Source: Bradyrhizobium sp. CB1650 (GTDB lineage Bacteria; Pseudomonadota; Alphaproteobacteria; Rhizobiales; Xanthobacteraceae). Taken from it: a stretch of DNA of 64,000 nt. This document shows positions 1 through 7,644 of this stretch, piece after piece. Every line of letters starts with the position of its first letter. The first letter of the stretch is position 1. Under the pieces are notes generated by a model that saw only the letters and a program-made list of their open reading frames with translations, had not been told where the DNA came from and ran no database searches. Where the stretch lies: contig NZ_CP121695.1 of assembly GCF_029761915.1 (NCBI RefSeq), positions 7,283,501 to 7,347,500 on the forward strand, in the 5' to 3' direction. Both the position numbers and the translations under genes were made by a program.

Positions 1-328
1 GCGGCGTGCCGGCCTGCGCGAGGGCGTAGGTGACGTTGCCCGAAGCCGCGCGCCGCAACATCACCGGCCGCTGAAACACGAAGGCGCGGCGCGTCGGTGC
101 CGGATCGGTGCGGCCACCCCAGGTGATGCGGCCGCTTGTCGGCGCACTCAGGCCCATGCAGAGGCGAAGAAAACTGGACTTGCCGGCCCCATTTGGACCG
201 ACGATCAGGCACGGCGCGCCCGGCGCAATCGTCAGGCTGATGCCGTAGAGACGTGTGGTCGCACCGGCCTGCAGCGAGACGTCGTCGAGAACCAGGGGAA
301 GATCGCTCACCGGCGCGCGCATGATCAT
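1..328 (-). CDS. ABC transporter ATP-binding protein, partial (tungstate/molybdate type)
   Basis: ATPase subunit of an oxyanion-type ABC importer, acting at the cytoplasmic face of the inner membrane. The gene runs off the left edge, so only the N-terminal 109 or so codons are present. They contain a Walker A (GPNGAGKSS) and a Q-loop region (FQRPVMLRR); signature, Walker B and H-loop lie outside the window. The ATG at 328 overlaps the permease stop by four bases (ATGA), which indicates translational coupling with the upstream permease. A second in-frame ATG lies at 322. The substrate is inferred only from the permease family. Confidence 0.85.
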   Translation of the reverse strand, partial: MIMRAPVSDLPLVLDDVSLQAGATTRLYGISLTIAPGAPCLIVGPNGAGKSSFLRLCMGLSAPTSGRITWGGRTDPAPTRRAFVFQRPVMLRRAASGNVTYALAQAGTP

Positions 329-1017
329 CCCGTCGACCGTTGCGACCAGACGCGCGTGCCCCAGGCGGCAGCGTTGATGGCAAGCACCAGCACGATCAGC
401 ACCGCGCCCAATCCCATCGCGAGCGGCAGGTTGCCCTTGGACGTTTCAAGCGCCACCGTGGTCGTCATCGTGCGGGTAAAGCCGTCGATATTGCCGCCCA
501 CGATCATGACCGCGCCGACCTCCGCCGCGGCACGGCCGAAACCGGCGAGCAGCGCGGTGATCAGGCTGAAGCGCGCGTCCCACAGCAGCGTTGTCATGCC
601 GCCGATCGGTCCGACGTTCATGGCGCTGAGCTCGTCGCGATATTCGGCCCAGAGGTCCTCGATCGTCTGCCGCGTCAGCGCGGCGATGATGGGCAGGATC
701 AGCACCGTCTGCGCCACCACCATCGCCGCCGGGGTGAACAGGATGCCGAAGGCGCCGAGCGGCCCCGAACGCGACAGCAGGAGATAGAGCGCGAGGCCGA
801 CCACGACCGGCGGCAGGCCCATCATTGCATTGAGCAGCACCACCAGCACCTGCCGCCCCGGAAAGCGCGTGAGCGCCAGTAACGCACCCATGGGCATGCC
901 GATGACGGCCGCCAGCGCGATGGCCGCAAGGCTCACGCCAAGGGAGAGCCGTACGATCGCGAACAGGGCCGGATCGCCGGCCAGGATGAGTTGCAAAGCA
1001 CTGAGATGATCGGGCAT
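325..1017 (-). CDS. tupB: ABC transporter permease, TupB-like
   Basis: Inner-membrane permease of 230 aa, the usual size for TupB/WtpB-type tungstate permeases. Several hydrophobic segments are visible, with the EAA-loop region around residues 125-165 (TRQTIEDLWAEYRDEL followed by a GRAAAEVGAVM segment). It is the first gene of a leftward operon with the ATPase. No periplasmic binding protein lies upstream; a tupA could be beyond the left edge. The divergently transcribed regulator at 1103 starts 85 bases away, so both promoters share that short gap. Tungstate is favoured over molybdate because of the short permease and the regulator type, but this is inference. Confidence 0.8.
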   Translation of the reverse strand: MPDHLSALQLILAGDPALFAIVRLSLGVSLAAIALAAVIGMPMGALLALTRFPGRQVLVVLLNAMMGLPPVVVGLALYLLLSRSGPLGAFGILFTPAAMVVAQTVLILPIIAALTRQTIEDLWAEYRDELSAMNVGPIGGMTTLLWDARFSLITALLAGFGRAAAEVGAVMIVGGNIDGFTRTMTTTVALETSKGNLPLAMGLGAVLIVLVLAINAAAWGTRVWSQRSTG

Positions 1018-1102
1018 GGTTCCACCGGACCCATTGATCTGCAGAAATTCCAGCCTGCGTCAAATGCCAAAAAAGAATCAAGAGTTTGCTTAGGAATGCA
1101 GA

Positions 1103-1996
1103 ATGGACTTCCTGACGACCAGCGAAGCCGCCGACTACCTCCGGCTCGGGGAGCGCAAGCTCTATGAGCTCGTCACAACCGGTGCGATCCCCTGCAGCAA
1201 GGTGACCGGGAAGTGGCTGTTTCCCCGGCATGAGCTCGACCTCTGGGTGCTGTCGGGCCTGGCGCGTCCCGGCGGCATGCTGGCCGCCGAGCCGCCGCCG
1301 ATCATGGGCGGCAGCCAGGACGATCTCCTGGAATGGAGTTTGCGTGAATCCGGCTCCGGGGTCGCCTCCCTCAACGAGGGCACCGCCCGCGGGCTCGAAC
1401 GCTTGCAGCGCAACGAGGTGATCGCCGCGGCGGTGCATTTCCACAGCCTCGATGCCTCCGACAATCTCGCGGGCGATGCCAATGTCGCGGCGCTGCGGAC
1501 GGCGGCGGATCTGCACGATGGGGTGCTGGTGGGACTGGTTCGCCGCGAGCAGGGCCTCGTTGTGCCGCCGGGCAATCCCAAACGGCTGCGCAGCCTGTCG
1601 GAGGTGCTGGCGCTCGGCGCCAGGATGGCCGTGCGGCAAGAGGGCGCAGGCGCGCAGATGCTGCTGGATGTGCTGCTGAAGCGCGCGGGCGCTTCGGCCA
1701 AGGAGCTGCGCCGGCTGGAGACGCCGTGCCTCACCGGCCCGGACCTTGCCGCCGCGATCCGTGCCGGCCATGCCGATTGCGGCCTGGCGACGCGCGCCGC
1801 GGCGCGCACCGCCGGCCTCGATTTCGTGCCGTTGGTCTGGGAGAATTTCGATCTCGCGATGCGGCAGCGCAGCTATTTCCGCCCCGCGATGCAGGCCTTG
1901 ATCCGCTTCCTCGGCGACCGGCGGCTGCGGCAGCGCGCCGACGAGCTGACCGGCTACGACCCCTCGCCCGCGGGACAGATCCGCTTCGCGGCCTGA
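1103..1996 (+). CDS. Excisionase-type HTH regulator with PBP-like effector domain
   Basis: One-component regulator of 297 aa. Residues 1-50 form a MerR/excisionase-like helix-turn-helix (TTSEAADYLRLGERKLYELV, then a KVTGKWLFPRHELD wing). The remainder resembles the type 2 periplasmic-binding fold often fused to this HTH, and probably senses the oxyanion or a cofactor. It is divergent from the transporter and so probably controls it. An AGGAA at 1092-1096 sits six bases before the ATG. Such HTH-PBP proteins commonly neighbour tungstate/molybdate transporter and molybdoenzyme genes; the exact ligand cannot be read from the sequence. Confidence 0.8.
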   Translation: MDFLTTSEAADYLRLGERKLYELVTTGAIPCSKVTGKWLFPRHELDLWVLSGLARPGGMLAAEPPPIMGGSQDDLLEWSLRESGSGVASLNEGTARGLERLQRNEVIAAAVHFHSLDASDNLAGDANVAALRTAADLHDGVLVGLVRREQGLVVPPGNPKRLRSLSEVLALGARMAVRQEGAGAQMLLDVLLKRAGASAKELRRLETPCLTGPDLAAAIRAGHADCGLATRAAARTAGLDFVPLVWENFDLAMRQRSYFRPAMQALIRFLGDRRLRQRADELTGYDPSPAGQIRFAA

Positions 1997-2100
1997 CGTT
2001 GACGCCCGCCCCCAAATAGTTGCAAAAGAAACCAATTCAGCCGGGCCATACCCGGCGCAAAGGCAACAGCGGCCAACGAGCCGGATGAGGGAGGACAAGC

Positions 2101-3315
2101 GTGAATCCAACCAGATTTGGACTGCCGGTCGCGGTCGCCTTCGCGGCGGCGCTGATGCCGGGCTCTGTCTCGGCGCAGGTGTCGGACGACGTGGTCAAGA
2201 TCGGCGTGCTCACCGACATGAACGGCCCGGCCTCGGCGCCCACCGGCCAGGGCTCGGTGACGGCGGCGCAGATCGCGATCGACGATTTCGGCGGCAAGGT
2301 GCTCGGCAAGCCGATCAGCGTCGTCGTCGGCGATCACCAGCTCAAGGCCGACATCGGCGGCGCGATCGCGCGGCGCTGGTACGACGTCGACCAGGTCGAC
2401 CTGATCGTCGACGTGCCGGTCTCGGCGGTCGGGCTCGCGGTGCAGAACATCGCCAATGAGAAGAAGCGGCTGTTCATCACCCACTCCACCGGCACCGCCG
2501 ACTTCCACGGCAAATTCTGCTCGCCTTACGCGATCCAGTGGGTGTTCGACACACGCGCGCTCGCCGTCGGCACGGCCGATGCGGTGGTCAAGCGCGGCGG
2601 CGATAGCTGGTTCTTCATCACCGACGACTACGCCTTCGGCCATTCACTGGAGCGCGACGCCTCCAACGTCGTGACCGCCAATGGCGGCAAGGTGCTCGGC
2701 TCGGTGCGGCCGCCGCTGGCGACTCCCGACCTCTCCTCCTTCGTGCTGCAGGCGCAGGCCTCCAAGGCCAAGATCATCGGCATCGCGGCCGGCCCGCCGA
2801 ACAACATGAACGAGATCAAGACCGGCGCCGAGTTCGGCGTGTTCAAGGGCGGCCAGCAGATGGCGGCGCTGCTCGCGCTGATCACCGACATCCACGGGCT
2901 CGGCCTGCAGGCGGCGCAGGGCCTGCTGCTGACCACGTCCTTCTACTGGGACATGGACGACAAGACCCGCGAATGGTCGAAGCGCTACTTCGCCAAGATG
3001 AACCGGATGCCGACGATGTGGCAGGCCGGCGTCTACTCAAGCGTGATGCACTATCTCAACGCCATCAAGGAGACCGGCACCGACGATCCGCTGAAGGTCG
3101 CGGCCAAGATGCGCGAGAAGCCGATCGAGGACTTCTTCGCGCGCAACGGCAAGCTGCGCCAGGACAATCTGATGGTGCACGATCTCTGGCTGGTGCAGGT
3201 GAAGTCGCCGGAGGAGAGCAAATATCCGTGGGACTATTACAAGATCCTGGCGACCATTTCGGGCGACAAGGCGTTCGGCCCGCCGGACCCGGCGTGCGCG
3301 CTGGTGAAGAAGTGA
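2101..3315 (+). CDS. Branched-chain amino acid-type ABC substrate-binding protein (LivJ-like)
   Basis: Periplasmic type 1 binding protein of 404 aa. A signal peptide occupies about residues 1-24, ending in SVSAQ, and the mature start VVKIGVLTDMNGP is typical of the Leu/Ile/Val-binding family. The start is GTG at 2101, with GGAGG at 2089-2093. No permease or ATPase genes adjoin it, so it must use a transporter encoded elsewhere or work as an orphan. This family in rhizobia includes binders of aromatic acids and amides as well as amino acids, so the ligand is unknown. Confidence 0.9.
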   Translation: MNPTRFGLPVAVAFAAALMPGSVSAQVSDDVVKIGVLTDMNGPASAPTGQGSVTAAQIAIDDFGGKVLGKPISVVVGDHQLKADIGGAIARRWYDVDQVDLIVDVPVSAVGLAVQNIANEKKRLFITHSTGTADFHGKFCSPYAIQWVFDTRALAVGTADAVVKRGGDSWFFITDDYAFGHSLERDASNVVTANGGKVLGSVRPPLATPDLSSFVLQAQASKAKIIGIAAGPPNNMNEIKTGAEFGVFKGGQQMAALLALITDIHGLGLQAAQGLLLTTSFYWDMDDKTREWSKRYFAKMNRMPTMWQAGVYSSVMHYLNAIKETGTDDPLKVAAKMREKPIEDFFARNGKLRQDNLMVHDLWLVQVKSPEESKYPWDYYKILATISGDKAFGPPDPACALVKK

Positions 3316-3339
3316 TCGGCGACCGAACCTAGCAGTAGC

Positions 3340-3423
3340 GTCATGGCCGGGCTTGTCCCGGCCATCCACGCGCTTCCGCAACCGCTGCATGACGTGGATG
3401 CCCGGGACAAGCCCGGGCATGAC
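3340..3423. repeat. Long imperfect palindrome, rhizobial intergenic repeat
   Basis: An 84-base inverted repeat in which the left arm (GTCATGGCCGGGCTTGTCCC...) pairs with the right arm (...GGGACAAGCCCGGGCATGAC) over about 31 positions with a few mismatches. It lies between two convergent genes ending at 3315 and 3445. It resembles the abundant palindromic elements between Bradyrhizobium genes and may act as a bidirectional terminator. Confidence 0.75.
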
Positions 3424-3444
3424 GACTTGTGGGCAGAGCTCGCG

Positions 3445-4410
3445 CTACTTCACGACGCCGATCTCGCGGAAATACTTCATCACCCCCGGATGAATCAGCT
3501 CCGGCCTCGGCGCCGCACCGACGGTGTTCGCAGCCGTGGTCTCGCAGGCCTGCGCCAACGTCTTGCAGAACGTTGCCTCCGCGCCATGCAGCGTCTTCGC
3601 CAGACGATAGGCGACATCGTCGGGCAGATCCTCGCGCGTCAGCACAAAACTCCAGGAGCCGAGCGAGGCGATCGGTTCGCTCTGCTTCGGGTAGCTGCCG
3701 GCCGGCACGGTCAGCGGCTTCAGGAAGGAATGTTTGGCGCGGATGCGCGCGATCTCTTCCGCGCTTGGAGCAATGAAGCGCGCGCCGGATGCGCTGGATG
3801 CGACTGTCGCAAATCCGGGCCAGCCGATGCCCGCGCCCCAGAGCGCGGCGGCCCGGCCGTCCTCGACCATCGCAGGGCCATCGCCGGCGCGGTCCAGATA
3901 GATCGCCTTGAAATCTTCATCCTGCTTCAGGCCGAGCCCGTCGAGCACGTAGCGTGCCAGGATCGGCAGGCCGGAGCCCTTGGCGCCGAACGCGACCGAC
4001 TGTCCGACGAGATCGCGGATGGTCTTGTAGGGGCTGTCCGCCCGCACCACGAACATGCCGGGATTGGAATAGATCGCGGTGAGAATCTTCAGCCGCGCCG
4101 GTGCCCGGCCGATGCCGGCAAAGGCCTCATAGGCCGGCTCGCCGGCGACCAGAGCGAGATCGAGCTCGCCCTTCTCCAGAAGCGGAATGTTCTCGTTGCT
4201 GCCCTTGGTGTTGCGCGGGGCGATGGAAACTTGCGGATCGGCCGCGTTCATCACTTGCGCGAGGGCGTCGCCATAGAGCGGGAAGCCGCCGCCCGGCGTC
4301 GCGGTGCCGAGACTGATCGTCGTGGTCGGAATGGCCTTGTCTCCGGATTGGGCGATAGCGGGGCTGACGAGCAGCGCCACACCGAGAAGGATGGATGAAG
4401 CGAGTTTCAT
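3445..4410 (-). CDS. TAXI family TRAP transporter solute-binding protein
   Basis: Secreted binding protein of 321 aa. A signal peptide (MKLASSILLGVALLVSPAIA) is followed by ISLGTATPGGGFPLYGDAL, the N-terminal hallmark of TAXI-TRAP receptors, and the GELDLALVAGE segment also fits. The ATG at 4410 is chosen because it begins the signal peptide; the longer frame upstream to 4593 is not needed. No TRAP membrane subunits are nearby. The gene is divergent from the Bug protein at 4517, with about 105 bases of shared promoter space. The ligand is unknown; TAXI proteins bind dicarboxylates or amino acids in characterised cases. Confidence 0.88.
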   Translation of the reverse strand: MKLASSILLGVALLVSPAIAQSGDKAIPTTTISLGTATPGGGFPLYGDALAQVMNAADPQVSIAPRNTKGSNENIPLLEKGELDLALVAGEPAYEAFAGIGRAPARLKILTAIYSNPGMFVVRADSPYKTIRDLVGQSVAFGAKGSGLPILARYVLDGLGLKQDEDFKAIYLDRAGDGPAMVEDGRAAALWGAGIGWPGFATVASSASGARFIAPSAEEIARIRAKHSFLKPLTVPAGSYPKQSEPIASLGSWSFVLTREDLPDDVAYRLAKTLHGAEATFCKTLAQACETTAANTVGAAPRPELIHPGVMKYFREIGVVK

Positions 4411-4516
4411 GGTCGTTCCGGCTCCGCCTGCGTCAACATCAACTTGAGACGATGTAGGCAGGGAGCGGATTTTATGAAAGCATGCCGGCAACGACAATAA
4501 AGCAATGGGAGGCAGC

Positions 4517-5494
4517 ATGCTGCGAATTTTGCGTAACGGTGCTTTCGGTCTCGTATTCCTTTCAAGTCTGCTCAACGCTGCACCTCCCGCCACCGCCGCC
4601 GACTATCCCAACCGTCCCGTGCACTGGCTGATCGGATTCGCCGCGGGCGGCCCGGTCGACATCGTGGCGCGGATCATGGCGCAGTGGCTGTCGGACCATC
4701 TCGGCCAGCAATTCATCGTCGAGAACCGCACCGGTTCCGGCGGCAACATCGCGGCCGCCGCCGCGATCAACGCGCCGGCCGACGGCTATACGCTGCTGTT
4801 CGTCGCGCCCAACAACGCGATCTCGACCTCGCTCTACAAGAAGCTGCCGTTCGATTTCGTGCGCGACACCGTGCCGGTCGCGAGCATCATGCAGCTCACC
4901 AACATGCTGGTCGTCTCCAACGCGTTTCCCGCCAAGACGGTTCAGCAGTTCATCGACTACTGCAAGGCCAATCCGGGCAAGATCTCCTTTGCCTCGTCGG
5001 GCAACGGCACCTCGGTGCACATGTCGGCGGAGCTGTTCAAGGTGATGACCAAATGCGACATGGTGCACGTGCCCTATCGCGGCTCGGCGATCGCCTTCCC
5101 CGACATCATCTCCAACAAGGTGCAGCTCATCTTCGACAATCTGCCGTCCGCGCTGGAGCAGGCGCGCGGGGGCAATGTCCGCGCGTTAGGGGTGACCTCG
5201 CCGCAGCGGTGGCCGGGCGTGCCCGACGTGCCCGCGATCGCGGAAACCGTGCCGGGCTTCGAAGCGGTCGGCTTCTACGGCATCTCCGCGCCGAAGGGCA
5301 CGCCTCCCGAGATCGTCGAGATCCTCAACAAGGCCGTCGGCGAGGCCTTGAAGGACCCGAAGCTGGTGGCGCGCCTCGCCGAGACCGGCGGCATCCCGAA
5401 GCCAATGACGCCGGCCGAGTTCGGCAAGCTGGTCTCGGACGAAACCGAGAAATGGCGCAAGGTCGTCGAATTCGCCGGCGTCTCGGTCGATTAG
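4517..5494 (+). CDS. Bug (TctC) family tripartite tricarboxylate transporter receptor
   Basis: Periplasmic receptor of 325 aa. A signal peptide ends near ATAADYPNRPV, and family motifs follow: GFAAGGPVDIVAR, then VENRTGSGGNIAAA and a YPxRP start. The start is placed at 4517 because GGAGG at 4508-4512 is correctly spaced there; it would overlap the other possible ATG at 4505. TctA/TctB membrane genes are absent, as is usual for the many orphan Bug genes of Betaproteobacteria and Bradyrhizobium. Ligands of Bug proteins are small carboxylates and related compounds; none can be assigned here. Confidence 0.92.
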   Translation: MLRILRNGAFGLVFLSSLLNAAPPATAADYPNRPVHWLIGFAAGGPVDIVARIMAQWLSDHLGQQFIVENRTGSGGNIAAAAAINAPADGYTLLFVAPNNAISTSLYKKLPFDFVRDTVPVASIMQLTNMLVVSNAFPAKTVQQFIDYCKANPGKISFASSGNGTSVHMSAELFKVMTKCDMVHVPYRGSAIAFPDIISNKVQLIFDNLPSALEQARGGNVRALGVTSPQRWPGVPDVPAIAETVPGFEAVGFYGISAPKGTPPEIVEILNKAVGEALKDPKLVARLAETGGIPKPMTPAEFGKLVSDETEKWRKVVEFAGVSVD

Positions 5495-5824
5495 GCCCGG
5501 CCCGCCGCGGGGTCAGTCGCTCTATGGGGGGACCGGCGGGTCCCTCCAAACAAAAAACTCGAAAACAACCCCATGCAAAGTAGAAATGGCAGGCAATCGC
5601 AGCGGGTTACAGCAGCGAAAAATGAGCACCGCCGGGACGTTTGACTCGTCGGGCAAAACAGCGGCACAATCCTATCATCCCACCGATCCTGCAACGACTG
5701 ACGAGCCCCTTGGCGCGGGGCGCCGGTGTTCCGGTCGATCAGGCCCGGCATTGCACCCCCGCCTCGGGCCCTGTAAACGAACCGCGCACCGTTGCCGGCC
5801 GCACCCAGCGGCCGTCCCGCGGCG
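5495..5824. other. Gap before tRNA, no gene seen
   Basis: About 330 bases between the Bug gene and the tRNA. A hairpin at 5526-5547 (GGGGGGACC, loop GGCG, GGTCCCTCC, with one G-U pair) follows the stop codon by about 30 bases and may end the Bug transcript, although it lacks a T-run. The remainder presumably holds the tRNA promoter. Confidence 0.4.
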
Positions 5825-5900
5825 GGGCCTGTAGCTCAATGGTTAGAGCCGGCCGCTCATAACGGTCTGGTTGCAGGTTCGAGTCCTGCCGGGCCCACCA
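5825..5900 (+). tRNA. tRNA with anticodon CAT, probably tRNA-Ile2 (or elongator Met)
   Basis: A 76-base cloverleaf. The acceptor GGGCCTG pairs with CGGGCCC, followed by an encoded ACCA. The D-arm is GCTC/GAGC, the anticodon stem GGCCG/CGGTC with loop CTCATAA, and the T-arm GCAGG-TTCGAGT-CCTGC. The anticodon is CAT. The short D-loop and the TTGGT-like variable region resemble bacterial lysidine-modified tRNA-Ile2 more than elongator tRNA-Met, but the sequence alone does not settle which. An initiator tRNA is excluded because G1 pairs with C72. Confidence 0.93.
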
Positions 5901-5933
5901 GATAAATCAATCACTTACAAAATCGCTGAAAAT

Positions 5934-5956
5934 TTGGGGCACAGGTTGGGGCACAG
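5934..5956. repeat. Tandem 11-mer just downstream of the tRNA
   Basis: TTGGGGCACAG occurs at 5934-5944 and again at 5946-5956, 34 bases after the tRNA 3' end. Short repeats of this kind often lie at tRNA-associated integration sites. No integrase gene or second copy of the tRNA 3' end was found in the window, so an attachment site is only a possibility. Confidence 0.45.
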
Positions 5957-6030
5957 CTTCTGTTGTCCAATCATTCCTCATCCGTGCTCATTTCGTCCAT
6001 CAAAACACGCACCACATCAGAGTGAACAAC

Positions 6031-6306
6031 ATGATCATTACGCGCTCGCGTTGCTTGGTTGCAGCGCTATCTCTTGCCCTCATTAGCACCACTGCGGTGG
6101 TCGCTGAGAGCCCCTATCCGACCCCCACCCGTGACGGCCGAGAGCGGCTGCCGCGCCATGGCACGTGCCCCACCGGCTACGTCGGCGTGGGCAACAAGTG
6201 CGAGGCGCTCCACCAGGACACCCCGCGTGCCTACCCCTACGTCCCGGGCACGGCTTGCCCCTCGGGGATGTTCAGGAGTGGTGACTACTGCAAGGCGTTC
6301 CGGTGA
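6031..6306 (+). CDS. Small secreted cysteine-containing protein, unknown function
   Basis: A 91-aa protein with an N-terminal signal peptide (about 27 residues, ending near AVVAES). The mature part has paired Cys-Pro motifs (GTCPTGYVGVGNKCEA and GTACPSGMFRSGDYCKAF), suggesting two disulfides in an internal duplication. An in-frame GTG at 6022 could also serve as start. It is the first gene of a rightward chain of overlapping cistrons: its TGA at 6304-6306 shares a base with the next ATG (TGATG). I do not recognise a function; similar short Cys-rich exported proteins are frequent in Bradyrhizobium. Confidence 0.65.
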   Translation: MIITRSRCLVAALSLALISTTAVVAESPYPTPTRDGRERLPRHGTCPTGYVGVGNKCEALHQDTPRAYPYVPGTACPSGMFRSGDYCKAFR

Positions 6307-6524
6307 TGGGCAAGGCCAAGTCCGCAAGCCGGCGCGGCAATGCCGAGCTACACGCACAGGCGGTAGCCCTGTCGCTGCATCCCTGGAACAACAGTATGGC
6401 CGATTGGCAGGCGCTGGAGGACGTCATAACGCAGCTGGGTGCAGCTGCTCCCAAGGCAGCGAAGGAAGCTCTTGCGAGCCGCCAGCGCTCGATGCGGAAG
6501 ATGCCAAACCCCTGGCGGACATGA
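6306..6524 (+). CDS. Hypothetical protein, 72 aa
   Basis: A short basic protein with an amphipathic middle segment (WQALEDVITQLGAAAPKAAKEAL) of likely helical character and a basic C-terminus. No domain is recognised. It starts by TGATG overlap with the preceding gene (a GTG at 6303 would give a 4-base GTGA overlap), and its stop overlaps a following ATG at 6521 as ATGA. Coding status is supported mainly by this coupling. Confidence 0.5.
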   Translation: MGKAKSASRRGNAELHAQAVALSLHPWNNSMADWQALEDVITQLGAAAPKAAKEALASRQRSMRKMPNPWRT

Positions 6525-6601
6525 CCGGGAAGCGTTGGGGTCCGCTGCACAAGCGGTGGGCCCCGCCCCGCCAACCCAGAGCGAAGCGTTCAAACCGATG
6601 A
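6521..6601 (+). CDS. 26-aa Arg/Lys-rich mini-cistron
   Basis: This reading frame begins with an ATGA overlapping the stop of the previous gene (6521-6524) and ends with a TGA that overlaps the next ATG (6598-6601, again ATGA). The peptide is strongly basic (MTGKRWGPLHKRW..., ending in RAKRSNR). No Shine-Dalgarno is evident, so translation would depend on termination-reinitiation. It may be a real peptide or a coupling device that carries ribosomes to the 6598 gene. Confidence 0.4.
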   Translation: MTGKRWGPLHKRWAPPRQPRAKRSNR

Positions 6602-6807
6602 AGACAGTCCCAGACATCAACGGCCAACCGATCAAGATCGGGGACCTGGTGCGCCAGGTTCTCTACGACAACGGCACTCCCATCCCCGACAGTCATCGCC
6701 GGGAGCCGCGGCGCGTAGAGGCTATCGGATCCACGCGAGGAGAGATTGTGCTTGCGGGCACACTCCAGTGGCAGGCCGCTGGTCATTTCGAAAAAGTGGA
6801 CCAATGA
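6598..6807 (+). CDS. Hypothetical protein, 69 aa
   Basis: A compact protein that looks like a small beta-rich domain: the N-terminal segment INGQPIKIGDLVRQVLYDNG and the later RREPRRVEAIGSTRGEIVL alternate hydrophobic residues as in SH3-like barrels. No family is recognised. Start and stop both take part in ATGA overlaps with neighbouring cistrons (6598-6601 and 6804-6807). A longer frame beginning at 6439 is rejected because its first 53 residues overlap other genes and have no plausible start. Confidence 0.6.
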   Translation: MKTVPDINGQPIKIGDLVRQVLYDNGTPIPDSHRREPRRVEAIGSTRGEIVLAGTLQWQAAGHFEKVDQ

Positions 6808-6869
6808 GCGTGCGTTCTGCCAGGCCCTATTACTTCGCCGGGTATAATACGTGCGAGGTGTTCCGATGA
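6804..6869 (+). CDS. 21-aa mini-cistron
   Basis: Starts in the ATGA shared with the preceding gene and stops in an ATGA shared with a 7-codon frame. The peptide is MSVRSARPYYFAGYNTCEVF plus a final Arg. It has one Cys and four aromatic residues in a short stretch. It could be a product or a ribosome-transit element; no recognised family. Confidence 0.35.
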   Translation: MSVRSARPYYFAGYNTCEVFR

Positions 6870-6889
6870 CCAAGGAGGCGAAGAAGTGA
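6866..6889 (+). CDS. 7-aa link frame carrying the next gene's RBS
   Basis: ATG ACC AAG GAG GCG AAG AAG TGA. Its codons contain the AAGGAGG Shine-Dalgarno (6872-6878) for the GTG at 6886, and its stop overlaps that GTG (GTGA). It may be chance, but it completes an unbroken chain of coupled frames. Confidence 0.2.
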   Translation: MTKEAKK

Positions 6890-7644
6890 GTGAGACTGAG
6901 CTGGCTCTGCACATGATCAAGACGGAACTGGGCGGGCGTCCGAACGAGAACACGCTGCGGACCTTCCTCCTACTCGCCGAGCATTCCGGAGGCGGCTACC
7001 TGCGCGACATAGAACGTGCTCTGAAGCTGTCAGGCTCGACGGTGTCACGGGCTGTCAAGTTTTGGACTGACAGGAACTTTGTCGGAGACGACTACCAAAT
7101 TCGTGACCTCCGACGGCGGAGCGTGCGGATCACATGGGAGGGCAGGGATTTCCACAAGAGGCTGAAGCAGGCGATGGAGACGGGGACCATCCCGCCTCCA
7201 GACCCCGAGCCGATCGAGACAGACGAGGAGCCCGAGATGGATCCATGGCTGAAGAAGTACCTTCAGTCGGACGAGTTCAAGGAGCTGGAGCGGAAGGACG
7301 CCGAGAAGCGCAAGCGTGAGGAGGCAAAGCGACAGGAGTGGCTGGCACGGCGAGAGGAACGTCGGCGCAATCCGAAAGATCCGATCGACGCCTACTACAA
7401 CTGGATGGAACAGTGCCCTCACCCATCAGGGAAGAAGCGCAAGCAGTGGAAGAGCGACAACCCGATGGTGTTCAACGGCGTCACATACGTCGACCACTGG
7501 TCACCTCAACTATCCAACAGCGGCAAGACGACCCGGTGGGCCGGATGGCTGACCGGTTCTGACGGCAGCCGTCACACGATCACCGACGAGCACATCAACA
7601 ACCGTCGCAATGATCCGAATCGTAACTGGGGATTGCCCGAATGA
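6886..7644 (+). CDS. Winged-helix protein with charged linker, unknown role
   Basis: A protein of 252 aa. Residues 10-95 read as a MarR-like winged helix (LRTFLLLAEHSGGGYLRDI, then LKLSGSTVSRAVKFW as the recognition helix and ITWEGRDFHKRL as the C-terminal helix). Residues 100-165 form a highly charged Glu/Lys/Arg helix, possibly a coiled coil. The C-terminal 80 residues (KRKQWKSDNPMVFNGVTYVD..., HITDEHINNRR-like end) do not match anything I know. GTG start with AAGGAGG seven bases upstream, the best ribosome site of the cluster. It is a candidate regulator of the surrounding accessory block; DNA binding is inferred from the fold only. Confidence 0.7.
   Translation: MSETELALHMIKTELGGRPNENTLRTFLLLAEHSGGGYLRDIERALKLSGSTVSRAVKFWTDRNFVGDDYQIRDLRRRSVRITWEGRDFHKRLKQAMETGTIPPPDPEPIETDEEPEMDPWLKKYLQSDEFKELERKDAEKRKREEAKRQEWLARREERRRNPKDPIDAYYNWMEQCPHPSGKKRKQWKSDNPMVFNGVTYVDHWSPQLSNSGKTTRWAGWLTGSDGSRHTITDEHINNRRNDPNRNWGLPE

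Noticed and set aside
446..2110. A 554-codon minus-strand frame covering the permease and regulator
   Set aside because: Runs through the real permease in another frame and is antisense to the regulator; composition typical of a shadow frame.
5895..6020. Prophage or integrative-element attachment site at the tRNA
   Set aside because: No integrase, no second copy of the tRNA 3' end in the window; only a tandem 11-mer supports it, so it is reported as a repeat only.
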